Of a stretch of DNA of 64,000 nucleotides, positions 1 through 8,618 are shown in pieces. Under the pieces are notes generated by a model. That model searched no databases, was not told the DNA's origin, and saw nothing but the letters and a program-made list of their open reading frames with translations. The stretch is from positions 62,001 to 126,000 of the forward strand of contig JBOFHK010000025.1 in the NCBI GenBank assembly GCA_051649605.1, written 5' to 3'. The translations under genes were made by a program, and so were the position numbers. This DNA comes from Brevinema_A sp051649605 (lineage in GTDB: Bacteria > Spirochaetota > Brevinematia > Brevinematales > Brevinemataceae). How positions within the stretch are numbered: the first letter of the stretch is position 1; the number at the start of each line of letters is the position of its first letter.

Positions 1-385
1 CTTCTAACGCTTGAGTAATATCACCCATTTTTGATTTATCATAATAAAATTGTGCCTCAATAACAGCTCTATCCTGAGTATAGCGATCCATATCTTTTTC
101 CCAAGATTTAATCTGACGAGACATTTTGAGATTATCTCTATCTTTTTCCATATTTTCAATTTGGGTAAAAATATAATCCAGCCGTTCTTCTTCCTGAGCA
201 ATTTTTTGAGCCAAAGCCACTTGCTGTTGCGTAAGATTTATTTTATTTTGTTCGGTAGAATCACAATCTTCTTTTAATTTAGAAAGTTTTTGCTCATTCG
301 CCTCATAAGTCGCCACTAATATTTTTTTTTCTTGATAAAGCTCTTGCCAGCGAATAATATTCCGAATACGAGATATACGATCCAT
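1..385 (-). CDS. Partial coiled-coil protein (start present, C-terminus off the window)
   Basis: The reading frame starts at an ATG at 385 behind an AGAGGAG ribosome site and stays open for 128 codons to the window edge. What is visible is almost wholly charged, heptad-like helix rich in Glu, Gln and Lys (for example KIAQEEERLDYIF), with no signal peptide or membrane segment. A long N-terminal coiled coil is typical of the COG1579 family, which ends in a C4 zinc ribbon, but the zinc ribbon would lie outside the window, so this is only a suggestion. A strong sigma-70-type promoter precedes it. Confidence 0.75.
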   Translation of the reverse strand, partial: MDRISRIRNIIRWQELYQEKKILVATYEANEQKLSKLKEDCDSTEQNKINLTQQQVALAQKIAQEEERLDYIFTQIENMEKDRDNLKMSRQIKSWEKDMDRYTQDRAVIEAQFYYDKSKMGDITQALE

Positions 386-416
386 TATGACTCCTCTTTT
401 ACGATTATTAATTAAT

Positions 417-445
417 ATTATACTGAATTATCAAATACTTGTCAA
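417..445 (-). promoter_or_regulatory. Sigma-70-type promoter of the partial coiled-coil gene
   Basis: Read on the minus strand there is TTGACA at 445-440, a 17-base spacer, and TATAAT at 422-417. Both hexamers match the consensus exactly. The predicted transcript start lies about 25 bases before the ATG at 385. Confidence 0.75.
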
Positions 446-539
446 GATCTATTCCAAAGGATTCGCTCTAAAAAATCTATAAGTCCTATTATACGTTCAA
501 CAAAAAATAAATTTAAATATCAAAATAAGGTACAATATT

Positions 540-1394
540 TTAAAATAATTCTATACTATAGTCAATATTTTGAGATTCATGAGGTGCGAGAAGAGACATT
601 CCTTTTTTTTGAGATAATTCATTGATTGTATCTTCCAAAGAATCAGCCCAACCATTCCAAGGCTCAATACAGATAAAAGACGAACCAGCCTTAGACCAAA
701 ATGCTAGTAATGGAAGGTCGTCATTCCATTCCATTTTAACTTTTCTAGGGCTATTTTGAAAATGTAAGACCACTTGACGAGAGCGAAGATTATCAAAAAT
801 AATCGTATTATTATTGTCAAAGCTATTAGTGTCAAAACATAAAAATTGTCGCCCATAGTCTTTCGTTTTTTCGACAATAAAACCGTTCTCAGTATCAATC
901 TGAGAGATTAAAGGCTCATCATCTAACTCTATATAACTACGTTCTAATCGATCTGCCAAATTGAAAGCGGGGTGAAGCCCAAAGGTAAAAGGCATATTTT
1001 CTTGAGATAAATTCGTAATACAATGAGAAATTAACAATTTTCTCTTCTCCAAACGATAAGAAACATCCATTTTAAAAGAAAAAGGATATGCCAATAACGT
1101 TTCAGGGGTACTCTCAAAAGAAAATAATAATTCTTGATCTGAGACTTGTATTACTTGAAATTCATTGATCCGAGCAATCCCATGATTAGGCATAGAATAT
1201 TTTTTACCTTTATGGAGATATTCTTTATTTTTTAGTCCCCCAACAATAGGAAATAAAATAGGTGCTCTCCCCGGCCAGTACTCTGGATTACCCTGCCATA
1301 GATATTCATACTGATAACTTTCGATAGACCGTAATTCAGCCCCCCTAGAACATGCTTGAACCTTTAAATCATCATTTTTAATCGTATAATTCAT
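540..1394 (-). CDS. Aldose 1-epimerase family protein (LacX/YphB-like)
   Basis: Galactose-mutarotase-fold protein of 284 residues. The N-terminus (YTIKNDDLKV, then GAELRSI) and the later PGRAPILFPIVGG and MPNHGIAR segments fit the LacX branch of aldose epimerases, which act on hexose or hexose-phosphate anomers; the true substrate is unknown. There is no signal peptide, so it should be cytoplasmic. An in-frame ATG lies five codons upstream at 1409 but has no ribosome site; the ATG at 1394 has GGGG nine bases before it and matches the usual family start. It is a single gene with its own promoter. Confidence 0.82.
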   Translation of the reverse strand: MNYTIKNDDLKVQACSRGAELRSIESYQYEYLWQGNPEYWPGRAPILFPIVGGLKNKEYLHKGKKYSMPNHGIARINEFQVIQVSDQELLFSFESTPETLLAYPFSFKMDVSYRLEKRKLLISHCITNLSQENMPFTFGLHPAFNLADRLERSYIELDDEPLISQIDTENGFIVEKTKDYGRQFLCFDTNSFDNNNTIIFDNLRSRQVVLHFQNSPRKVKMEWNDDLPLLAFWSKAGSSFICIEPWNGWADSLEDTINELSQKKGMSLLAPHESQNIDYSIELF

Positions 1395-1432
1395 ACCATA
1401 CAACCCCATATTATAATCTTTTTATACTTTAT

Positions 1433-1460
1433 AGTATAAAACAAGACGATAATAAGTCAA
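1433..1460 (-). promoter_or_regulatory. Sigma-70-type promoter of the aldose epimerase gene
   Basis: Minus strand: TTGACT at 1460-1455, 16-base spacer, TATACT at 1438-1433. The transcript would start near 1426, a short leader for either candidate ATG. Confidence 0.6.
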
Positions 1461-1500
1461 TCAATAAATGAACAGACTTCCAAAAAACAAATAAAAAAGC

Positions 1501-1528
1501 TTGCAAAATTTCTAAATCAGTATATAAT
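1501..1528 (+). promoter_or_regulatory. Sigma-70-type promoter of the C4 acyl-CoA operon
   Basis: TTGCAA at 1501-1506, 16-base spacer, TATAAT at 1523-1528. It is the best promoter match ahead of the nine-gene operon and would give a leader of about 110 bases. Confidence 0.6.
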
Positions 1529-1575
1529 ATAAGTATTAATTATTTTGAATATCTTATACTTAATATTCTAACAGA

Positions 1576-1602
1576 ATCTCTCTTAGTATTTTTACGAGAG
1601 AT
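1576..1602 (+). other. Stem-loop in the leader of the C4 acyl-CoA operon
   Basis: ATCTCTC at 1576-1582 pairs with GAGAGAT at 1596-1602 across a 13-base loop, about 43 bases before the first ATG. No T-run follows, so it is not a terminator. It could affect translation or mRNA stability, or be chance in AT-rich DNA. Confidence 0.25.
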
Positions 1603-1645
1603 AATACCATAAATTATAAACTATATCAATACGAAGGAGAGTTTC

Positions 1646-2362
1646 ATGAGATTAAACGGAAAAGTTGCTATTGTTACTGGAGCCGCAAGAGGAATTGGAT
1701 TAACTATTGCCGAAACTTTAGCCAAAGAAGGAGCATTAGTATATGCTACCGACCTAGATAAAGGGGAGTCTAAAGAAAAAAATATTACATTTATCAAACT
1801 TAATGTAACGGACAGACCAGAAATCGAAAAATTTACTACTGAAATTGCTCAAAAAGGTGAAATCGATATTCTCGTAAATAACGCAGGGATTACTGCCGAT
1901 GCCCTCATTCAAAAAATGACCGAAGACCAATGGGATCGGGTAATTAATATCAACCTCAAAGGAGTCTTCAATATGACTCAATTTGTTGCACCAATTATGA
2001 TGGAAAACGGCTCTGGAAGTATTATTAATATGGCATCTGTCGTAGGTGTTTATGGTAATATTGGACAAAGCAATTATATTGCTACTAAATCAGGAGTTAT
2101 TGGGATGGCTAAAGGTTGGGCTAAAGAATTTGCTCGTAAAGGAGCTAAAGTCCGTGCTAATGCAATCGCTCCAGGATTTATCCGCACTCCTATGACCAAA
2201 GATCTTCCAGAAAAAGTCTTAGAAGGAATGGTCTCCAAAACACCTCTCGGACGGATGGGAGAGCCCGAAGATATCGCAAAAGCTGTATTATTTTTAGCAA
2301 GCGATGATGCTTCATTTATCACTGGACAATGTCTCGGAGTAGACGGTGGTCTTGTCATTTAA
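1646..2362 (+). CDS. fabG: FabG/PhaB-type 3-oxoacyl reductase (probable acetoacetyl-CoA reductase)
   Basis: Short-chain dehydrogenase of 238 residues, the usual FabG length. It has the TGAARGIG cofactor motif at residues 11-18, NNAG at 78-81, and the catalytic Ser131, Tyr144 and Lys148 (YIATK). The family reduces 3-oxoacyl-ACP or acetoacetyl-CoA to the (R)-3-hydroxy form. Being first in an operon with an (R)-specific hydratase, butyryl-CoA dehydrogenase, Etf, CoA-transferase and thiolase, it most likely makes or oxidises (R)-3-hydroxybutyryl-CoA, like PhaB. No 3-hydroxybutyryl-CoA dehydrogenase of the Hbd type is present here. The start has a clear AAGGAGAG site. A role in ordinary fatty acid synthesis cannot be excluded. 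Confidence 0.88.
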   Translation: MRLNGKVAIVTGAARGIGLTIAETLAKEGALVYATDLDKGESKEKNITFIKLNVTDRPEIEKFTTEIAQKGEIDILVNNAGITADALIQKMTEDQWDRVININLKGVFNMTQFVAPIMMENGSGSIINMASVVGVYGNIGQSNYIATKSGVIGMAKGWAKEFARKGAKVRANAIAPGFIRTPMTKDLPEKVLEGMVSKTPLGRMGEPEDIAKAVLFLASDDASFITGQCLGVDGGLVI

Positions 2363-2394
2363 TTATGCCAAAATAACAACAGAGAGTATTAAGA

Positions 2395-3540
2395 ATGGAT
2401 TTTTCATTATCAAAAACCCAGGAACTATATTTACAAATGGTTCGTGAATTCGTAAAAAATGAGGTGGAGCCTATTGCTGCTGCCATTGACGAAGAAGAGC
2501 GTTTCCCTATGGAAACTGTAGAAAAAATGAGGTCAATAGGATTTTTCGGGATTCCTGTCTCAAAAGATCTCGGAGGAGGAGGAGGCGATTCTTTATTATA
2601 CACCATGGCTGTTGAAGAATTCTCCAAATCCTGTGGGACAACAGGAGTGATGTTATCTGCTCATACATCTTTAGGAATGATGCCTATCTACGAAAACGGC
2701 ACTCCCGAACAAAAAGCTAAATATATTCCTAAAATGGCTAGTGGTGAATGGATTGGGGGATTTGGACTTACTGAAGTTAATGCAGGTACCGACGCTTCTG
2801 GTCAACAAACAACCGCCATCTTTGATGAAAGCTCTAAAGAATGGATTATAAACGGGTCAAAGATTTTTATTACTAATGCCGGATACGCACACATTTATAT
2901 TGTCTTTGCAATGACCGATAAAAGTGTAGGTACAAAAGGGATCACCGCATTTATCGTTGAAGCCGATCGTCCTGGATTTTCTGTCGGTAAACTAGAAAAA
3001 AAATTAGGGATCAGAGGATCAGCTACCTGTGAAATTCTCTTTGAAGACTGTCGTATTCCCGCTGAAAATCAACTAGGAGCTCTTGGAAAAGGATTCGGTA
3101 TTGCAATGAAAACCTTAGATGGGGGACGTATCGGTATTGCTGCTCAAGCCCTAGGTATTGCACAAGGAGCCTTGGATCATACCGTAAACTATACCAAAGA
3201 AAGAAAACAATTCAACAAAGCAATCTCTGCCTTCCAAAATACCCAATTTAAAATTGCTGATATGGCAACTCAAATTGAAGCAGCACGATACCTTGTTTAT
3301 AAAGCAGCATGGAAAAAAACAAATAAAGTTGCCTACTCTGTAGATGCCGCTATGGCTAAGCTATTCGCCTCCGAGGTTGCCATGAAAACTACCACAGAAT
3401 GTGTACAACTATATGGAGGATATGGATATATCCGAGAGTACCCTGTAGAACGTATGATGCGTGATGCAAAAATTACAGAGATCTACGAAGGTACCTCAGA
3501 AGTGCAACGTATGGTCATCAGTGCTAATATCTTAAAATAA
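2395..3540 (+). CDS. bcd: Acyl-CoA dehydrogenase, butyryl-CoA type
   Basis: FAD-dependent acyl-CoA dehydrogenase of 381 residues with all family segments: the FGLTEVNAGTDA flavin/substrate loop near residue 123, YTKERKQFNKAI near 260, and the C-terminal IYEGTSEVQR where Glu365 is the expected catalytic base. The length and short-chain type active site fit Bcd, which interconverts crotonyl-CoA and butyryl-CoA. It lies 32 bases after the reductase and directly before etfB and etfA, the classic Bcd-Etf arrangement of anaerobes, where the complex can bifurcate electrons from NADH to crotonyl-CoA and ferredoxin. Cytoplasmic; substrate chain length is inferred from the neighbours. Confidence 0.9.
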   Translation: MDFSLSKTQELYLQMVREFVKNEVEPIAAAIDEEERFPMETVEKMRSIGFFGIPVSKDLGGGGGDSLLYTMAVEEFSKSCGTTGVMLSAHTSLGMMPIYENGTPEQKAKYIPKMASGEWIGGFGLTEVNAGTDASGQQTTAIFDESSKEWIINGSKIFITNAGYAHIYIVFAMTDKSVGTKGITAFIVEADRPGFSVGKLEKKLGIRGSATCEILFEDCRIPAENQLGALGKGFGIAMKTLDGGRIGIAAQALGIAQGALDHTVNYTKERKQFNKAISAFQNTQFKIADMATQIEAARYLVYKAAWKKTNKVAYSVDAAMAKLFASEVAMKTTTECVQLYGGYGYIREYPVERMMRDAKITEIYEGTSEVQRMVISANILK

Positions 3541-3559
3541 GAAGCACTAAGGAGTTTTT

Positions 3560-4342
3560 ATGAAAATAACAGTTTGTATAAAGCAAGTACCCGATACAGC
3601 AGAAGTCCGTCTTGATCCAAAAACAGGGGCAATGATTCGGGATGGCGTCATCAGTATTATGAATCCTGATGACAAAGCGGGATTAGAAGAAGCATTAAAA
3701 TTAAAAGAACAATTTAAAGCAGAGATTACCGTCCTCACAATGGGACCCCCTCAAGCAGAGCTAATTTTAAGAGAAGCTCTCGCAATGGGTGTGGATCATG
3801 CAATCCTACTCACCGATCGCAAGTTTGCTGGAGCAGATACTTTAGCAACATCAAATGCACTATCTGCCGCATTAAAAATTCTCAATCCTGATCTTATTAT
3901 CACAGGACGTCAAGCTATTGATGGAGATACTGCCCAAGTAGGACCTCAGATCGCAGAGCTATTAGAGCTTCCTCAAGTTTCTTACGTTCATGATATTTCA
4001 ACAAAAGACGGAAAAACATTTACCGTGAAAAGAGCGATCGAAAACGGCTACCAAATGATCAAAGTATCTACTCCTTGCTTATTTACTTTATTATCAGATG
4101 CTAATACCCCAAGATATATGAATATTGCAGGTATTGTCGATGCTTATGATAAAACAATAGAAGTATGGGATGCTGCAAAAGTACAGATTCCTGATAATAA
4201 AATCGGATTAGCGGGTTCTCCTACCAAAGTTTATAAATCATTTACCAAGGGAGCAAAATCCAGTAGAGAAATCCATGAGGTTTCTTCTCAAGAAGCAGTT
4301 ACCCAGATTGTCGCCAAATTAAAAGAAATCCATATTATATAG
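3560..4342 (+). CDS. etfB: Electron transfer flavoprotein, beta subunit
   Basis: EtfB of 260 residues. It opens with MKITVCIKQVPDT and carries VLTMGPPQAE, LLTDRKFAGADTLATS and GRQAIDGDTAQVGPQ, the nucleotide-binding segments of the EtfB family. These are close to the form found in anaerobes whose Etf pairs with Bcd for electron bifurcation, so the bifurcating role is likely but not proven. A perfect AAGGAG site precedes the ATG, and the gene sits between bcd and etfA, ten bases from the latter. Confidence 0.94.
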   Translation: MKITVCIKQVPDTAEVRLDPKTGAMIRDGVISIMNPDDKAGLEEALKLKEQFKAEITVLTMGPPQAELILREALAMGVDHAILLTDRKFAGADTLATSNALSAALKILNPDLIITGRQAIDGDTAQVGPQIAELLELPQVSYVHDISTKDGKTFTVKRAIENGYQMIKVSTPCLFTLLSDANTPRYMNIAGIVDAYDKTIEVWDAAKVQIPDNKIGLAGSPTKVYKSFTKGAKSSREIHEVSSQEAVTQIVAKLKEIHII

Positions 4343-4351
4343 GAACCCGTT

Positions 4352-5377
4352 ATGAATATCAAAGATTATAAAGATATTGCCGTATTTATCGAACAAAGAC
4401 AGGGGGAAATCCAGCCTGTGGCTTTAGAACTTCTGTCAGAGGCTAGAAAATTAGCAGACTGTTCTGATCAAAAAGTTATTGCCGTCCTTTTAGGCGACGG
4501 AATTAAATCTCTTTGCGATTCTTTAATTAGCTATGGAGCAGATACCGTACTTTGTGCTGATCATAAGCACCTTAAAGTCTATAGTACCGAACCTTACGCC
4601 CAAGCACTCTATCATATATTTTCAGAAATCAAACCAAATATCGTATTAATTGGGGCAACAACTATAGGAAGAGACCTCGCTCCTCGGATGTCCGTCAAGT
4701 TAAATACTGGACTAACAGCTGATTGTACCCTATTAGAAATGAAAACCGAAGAAGATTATGAAAATACAGTAAGAGTTACCGATAATAAAGACCTTTTAAT
4801 GACTAGACCAACCTTCGGTGGAAATCTTATTGCCACCATCGTCTGCCCAGATCACCGTCCACAAATGTCTACGGTAAGACCCGGAGTCATGAAAAAAGCT
4901 GAGCCAAATACTTCTCGTAAAGGTGCTTGCAAAGAATTTACTATAAAATTCCAAGAAGATAAATTCAAAGTTGAAGTCTTAGAAGAAATTAAAGAAAACT
5001 CCCATAGCAAAAACATTACGGAGTACCCTGTAATTATCGCTGGTGGAAGAGGAATTAAAAAATCCGAAAGTTTCAAAAAACTACAAATTATCGCCGACGC
5101 CTTAGGTGGAGGAGTTGCTGTATCAAGAGGATTGGTAGACTGTGGGTGGGCAGATCATGATATGCAAATAGGTCAAACAGGTAAAACCGTTCGTCCTGAA
5201 GTATACCTCGCTTTAGGAATTTCTGGAGCTATCCAACACGCAACAGGTATGGAAGAATCAGCTCTTATTATTGCTATCAATAAAGATAAAGATGCTCCTA
5301 TTTTTAAAATTGCAGATATTGGATTTGTTTGTGATCTCGAACCAGTGATCAGCGGGCTCATCCAAGAATTAAAATAA
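4352..5377 (+). CDS. etfA: Electron transfer flavoprotein, alpha subunit
   Basis: EtfA of 341 residues. The N-terminal half carries the PNIVLIGATTIGRDLAPR segment; the C-terminal FAD domain has AGGRGIKK, SRGLVDCGW, QIGQTGKTVRPEVYLALGIS and SGAIQHATGM, all hallmark FAD contacts. It forms a heterodimer with EtfB and passes electrons between the acyl-CoA dehydrogenase and other carriers. It lies within the operon, followed 20 bases later by the hydratase gene. Confidence 0.95.
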   Translation: MNIKDYKDIAVFIEQRQGEIQPVALELLSEARKLADCSDQKVIAVLLGDGIKSLCDSLISYGADTVLCADHKHLKVYSTEPYAQALYHIFSEIKPNIVLIGATTIGRDLAPRMSVKLNTGLTADCTLLEMKTEEDYENTVRVTDNKDLLMTRPTFGGNLIATIVCPDHRPQMSTVRPGVMKKAEPNTSRKGACKEFTIKFQEDKFKVEVLEEIKENSHSKNITEYPVIIAGGRGIKKSESFKKLQIIADALGGGVAVSRGLVDCGWADHDMQIGQTGKTVRPEVYLALGISGAIQHATGMEESALIIAINKDKDAPIFKIADIGFVCDLEPVISGLIQELK

Positions 5378-5397
5378 CTGATTTTATAGGAGAATAT

Positions 5398-5805
5398 ATG
5401 AAATTTTCAGAATTCAAAGTTGGTATTAAAGCAGAAATTACCAAAACCATTGCCGAAGCAGATATCCAAAAATTTGCAGAAGTATCCTTAGATTTCAATC
5501 CTATTCATTTAGACGAAGAAGCGGGGAAAAATTCTATTTTTGGACAACGTATCGCTCATGGAATGATTAGTGCAGGATTGATTTCCGCGGTGCTTGGCAC
5601 AAAACTTCCAGGTGAGGGTGCAATCTATCTTGGACAAGAATTGAAGTTTTTAGCCCCTGTTTTTATTGGCGATACCATCACTGCTATCTGTGAAATCGAA
5701 GAACTTGTAAGCGAAAAAAATCGGGTTATTCTTAAAACTATAGTTCGTAATCAAGACGGAAAAGAAGTAGTATCAGGAAAAGCAACTCTACTTAAAAAGG
5801 ATTAA
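5398..5805 (+). CDS. phaJ: (R)-specific enoyl-CoA hydratase, MaoC/PhaJ type
   Basis: Single hot-dog domain of 135 residues. The hydratase-2 motif SLDFNPIHLD places Asp32 and His37 where the catalytic Asp and His of Aeromonas PhaJ lie; RIAHGMISAGLISAVLG and the later GAIYLGQELKF segment also follow PhaJ closely. The family adds water to crotonyl-CoA to give (R)-3-hydroxybutyryl-CoA, or the reverse. Its place between etfA and the transporter, with no crotonase (Crt) in the operon, suggests it supplies the dehydration step. A GGAG site precedes the ATG. Confidence 0.88.
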   Translation: MKFSEFKVGIKAEITKTIAEADIQKFAEVSLDFNPIHLDEEAGKNSIFGQRIAHGMISAGLISAVLGTKLPGEGAIYLGQELKFLAPVFIGDTITAICEIEELVSEKNRVILKTIVRNQDGKEVVSGKATLLKKD

Positions 5806-5839
5806 TTGTTTTTTATTGATAAAACACTTAGGAGTTTAC

Positions 5840-7189
5840 ATGCAGTCAATTTCTAATTTCTTCTCCAAAATCATGCAAAAATATATGCCTAATGCATATA
5901 TTTTTGCTCTTATTTTAACATTTATCGTATTTGTTTGTGCCTTATTTGTTACAAACCCTTCCGGAGAAGTCAATAATATCATTAATATCGTATCCTATTG
6001 GGGAAATGGATTTTGGAGTCTATTAGCTTTTACCATGCAGATGGCACTAATTGTTATTACAGGAACAGCCCTAGCATCCACATCTGTTATTAAAAAATTA
6101 CTCGATACTATTGCTACTAAGCTCAATACTCCTACTAAAGCTATTATTGGTACAGCGATATTTTCTGTGATTGCTTGTTGGTTTCATTATGGTTTTGGTT
6201 TAATTTCTAGTGCTTTACTAGCTCGTAAATTAGCAAGTAAAATTCGTAAAGGTCTTCATTACCCTCTTCTTGTGGCAACTGCCTATAGTGGATTTCTCGT
6301 TTGGCATGGAGGATTATCAGGTTCTATTCCTTTGGTTGTAGCTGAAGGTGATACCATCGTTAGGAAAATTCTTGGAGAAAATGCTTCTATTAGTTTAGCT
6401 GATACAATTTTTAGCCCCCTTAATCTTATGATTTCTGGAGCTTTACTCATTATTCTACCTATTATGGCATACCTAATGATGCCTAAAGAAGAGAATGTCC
6501 TCGTCCTCAGTGATGAAATAATTGCCCAAATCAATCAAGAAGAACAAGATCCACCTAAAACCAAAGCAATAACATTTGCTCAGAAATTAGAAAATAGTGT
6601 CCTCTTAACAGTATTGACGACCTTTTTAGGGTTTAGCTATATTATCCACTACTTAAGTAATGGGAGTACTCTTTCTATTAATATTGTAACATTTATTTTT
6701 ATGATGATTGGGTTAGCATTACACAAAACTCCTCAAAATTATTTACGAGCTTTTCAAGATGGTGTTAAAGAAACTTCAGGAATTTTACTCCAATTTCCTT
6801 TTTATGGAGGCATTATGGGGATTATGACTGCATCTGGCTTGGGATTGGTAATTACCGAATTTTTTATTAATATTTCCACCATTCAAACTTTCCCTCTATA
6901 CACCTTTTTAGTATCAGGGCTGGTAAACTTTTTTGTTCCTTCTGGAGGTGGACAGTGGGCTGTACAAGGCCATTATGTTTTAAACACTGCCCAACAACTG
7001 AACGCCAGTATTCCTAAAGCGATCCTAGCAATTTCTTGGGGAGATGCTTGGACCAATATGGTACAGCCTTTTTGGGCTTTACCTTTATTAAGTGTTGCCA
7101 AATTAGAAGTCAAAGATATTCTTGGATTCACAACACCTATTTTTATCGTTTCAGGAATTGTGATTTCTATTTTTTTTCTCTTTTTATAA
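5840..7189 (+). CDS. atoE: AtoE-type short-chain fatty acid transporter
   Basis: Polytopic membrane protein of 449 residues with about 10-12 hydrophobic segments. AtoE-family features include FHYGFGLISSALLAR, a WHGGLSGSIP loop, FFVPSGGGQWAVQG and SWGDAWTNMVQPFWALP. AtoE proteins are thought to carry short-chain fatty acids such as butyrate or acetoacetate across the inner membrane. The start is set at 5840, where TTAGGAG sits six bases upstream; the frame is open eight codons further back without a ribosome site. Its last codons and the following spacer have been duplicated in tandem. Confidence 0.88.
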   Translation: MQSISNFFSKIMQKYMPNAYIFALILTFIVFVCALFVTNPSGEVNNIINIVSYWGNGFWSLLAFTMQMALIVITGTALASTSVIKKLLDTIATKLNTPTKAIIGTAIFSVIACWFHYGFGLISSALLARKLASKIRKGLHYPLLVATAYSGFLVWHGGLSGSIPLVVAEGDTIVRKILGENASISLADTIFSPLNLMISGALLIILPIMAYLMMPKEENVLVLSDEIIAQINQEEQDPPKTKAITFAQKLENSVLLTVLTTFLGFSYIIHYLSNGSTLSINIVTFIFMMIGLALHKTPQNYLRAFQDGVKETSGILLQFPFYGGIMGIMTASGLGLVITEFFINISTIQTFPLYTFLVSGLVNFFVPSGGGQWAVQGHYVLNTAQQLNASIPKAILAISWGDAWTNMVQPFWALPLLSVAKLEVKDILGFTTPIFIVSGIVISIFFLFL

Positions 7190-7267
7190 ATTGAATAGGA
7201 GGTTATTACGCAGGAATCGTAATTTCTGCTTTTTTCTCTTTTTATAAATTAAAATAGGAGGTTATTA
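7152..7267 (+). repeat. Imperfect tandem duplication of the atoE 3' end and ribosome site
   Basis: Two 57-base copies lie at 7152-7208 and 7211-7267, two bases apart. Copy 1 holds the last codons and stop of atoE and an AGGAGG followed by TTATTACG. Copy 2 repeats the coding tail, slightly diverged, and its AGGAGG serves atoD, where TTATTATG gives the start. Copy 1 therefore carries a spare ribosome site with ACG where copy 2 has ATG. Confidence 0.85.
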
Positions 7268-7944
7268 TGATAGAAAAACCTATTATAAGCCCACAAGAAG
7301 CGGTAGCTTTTGTAAAAAGCGGTGATCGGATCATGTGTGGAGGGTTCATGGGATGTGGTTCAGCAGACACCATTTTCCAATCGATGCTCAAACATTGTAC
7401 CCATAAAGATTTAATCCTGATTTGTAATGATGGAGCTTGGGGGATTGCTGATAAGCCTCAAAACGGTGTTGCTCCAATGATTGCCAAAAAACTTTTCAAA
7501 AAATTTATTGGCTGCCATATTGGATTAAATCCAGAACTCCAACGCCAAAATAACGCCGGCGAAACCGAAGTTACCCTTATGCCTATGGGTACGTTTATCG
7601 AACGTATCCGTTGTGGCGGTGCTGGTCTGGGAGGGGTGCTTACTCCCACAGGATTAGGTACTGAAGTTGCAGAGGGCAAACATAAAATAACTGTAGAAGG
7701 TAAAGAATACCTACTCGAAGTACCTCTTCGTGCCGATATTGCTTTTATCAAAGCACAAAAAGCAGATAAAGCAGGCAATTTAGTTCATTCTAAAACTGCT
7801 CGTAATTTTAATAGCGTGATGGCAACTGCCGCTGATCTAGTGATTGTAGAAGTAGAAGAAATTGTCGAAATTGGAGCAGTTGACCCTAATCACGTACAAA
7901 CTCCTTTTATCTTTGTTGATTATATCGTTCAAGGAGGCTACTAA
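7267..7944 (+). CDS. atoD: Acetate/acetoacetate CoA-transferase, subunit alpha
   Basis: Family I CoA-transferase alpha subunit of 225 residues. It carries the GGFMGCG CoA-binding motif near residues 26-32, IGLNPELQRQ, IRCGGAGLGGVLTPTGLGT and RADIAFIKAQKADKAGN, all matching AtoD of Escherichia coli. With AtoA it moves CoA between acyl-CoAs and free acids such as acetate, acetoacetate or butyrate. The stop and the next start share a base (TAATG), implying coupled translation with atoA. Confidence 0.94.
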   Translation: MIEKPIISPQEAVAFVKSGDRIMCGGFMGCGSADTIFQSMLKHCTHKDLILICNDGAWGIADKPQNGVAPMIAKKLFKKFIGCHIGLNPELQRQNNAGETEVTLMPMGTFIERIRCGGAGLGGVLTPTGLGTEVAEGKHKITVEGKEYLLEVPLRADIAFIKAQKADKAGNLVHSKTARNFNSVMATAADLVIVEVEEIVEIGAVDPNHVQTPFIFVDYIVQGGY

Positions 7945-8603
7945 TGACTTATGAATTTAATAAAAAAGTCCCTCTCACAAGAATAGGACAATTATTTCAA
8001 CATGGTGATTATGTTAATCTGGGGATTGGTATTCCTGCCGATGCAGCAAACTATATCCCTGAAGATCGTACAGTAATTCTACAATCAGAAAACGGATTTC
8101 TTGGTATGGGACCCGCACCCGAAGTATCCGATAAAGATCTCCAAACAGCAGGGGGGCAACCTAGTTCGATTCTCAAAGGAGGCTGTTTCTTTGATTCTAC
8201 CATCTCTTTCACTATTATTCGTGGAGGACATTTAGATTATACCGTTTTGGGTTATTTAGAGGTCGACCAAGAACAAAATATCGCTAACTATAAAATCCCT
8301 GGTATCCGATTCCCTGGAATGGGGGGAGCAATGGATCTTGTTGCAGGGGCAAAAAAAGTTATCGTTGTAGGTACTCATATCGATAAAAACGGAGAAAGTA
8401 AGCTTCTCAAAAAATGTACCCTCCCTCTTACCGGCACAAAAGCCGTATATATGGTGGTTACCGATGCAGCATTATTTACTTTCCAGTCAGATAAATTTTT
8501 CTTAGAAGAAGTCTTTGAACCTTATACAATTGATTGGGTTATCGAACATACAGCAGGCGATGTTCTTGTTTCCGATAACGTAAAAATTTTAAAAATAATA
8601 TAA
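7944..8603 (+). CDS. atoA: Acetate/acetoacetate CoA-transferase, subunit beta
   Basis: Beta subunit of 219 residues. The LQSENGFLGMGP motif contains Glu49, the residue that forms the glutamyl-CoA thioester in this family, and LGIGIPADAANYIP and GGHLDYTVLGYLEVD are also conserved. It overlaps atoD by one base, as expected for a heteromeric enzyme made in equal amounts. In butyrate formation the pair would release butyrate from butyryl-CoA with acetate as acceptor; in uptake it would activate the acid. Confidence 0.94.
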   Translation: MTYEFNKKVPLTRIGQLFQHGDYVNLGIGIPADAANYIPEDRTVILQSENGFLGMGPAPEVSDKDLQTAGGQPSSILKGGCFFDSTISFTIIRGGHLDYTVLGYLEVDQEQNIANYKIPGIRFPGMGGAMDLVAGAKKVIVVGTHIDKNGESKLLKKCTLPLTGTKAVYMVVTDAALFTFQSDKFFLEEVFEPYTIDWVIEHTAGDVLVSDNVKILKII

Positions 8604-8618
8604 GTAAGGAAGATTATC

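Noticed and set aside
50..277. Plus-strand frame opposite the partial coiled-coil gene
   Set aside because: The minus-strand gene has a consensus promoter and ribosome site; the plus frame has neither.
1754..2358. Antisense reading frames within fabG
   Set aside because: They are shadows of a well-conserved coding gene, with no ribosome sites or recognisable families; the same holds for antisense frames over atoD, atoB, groEL and the RND genes.
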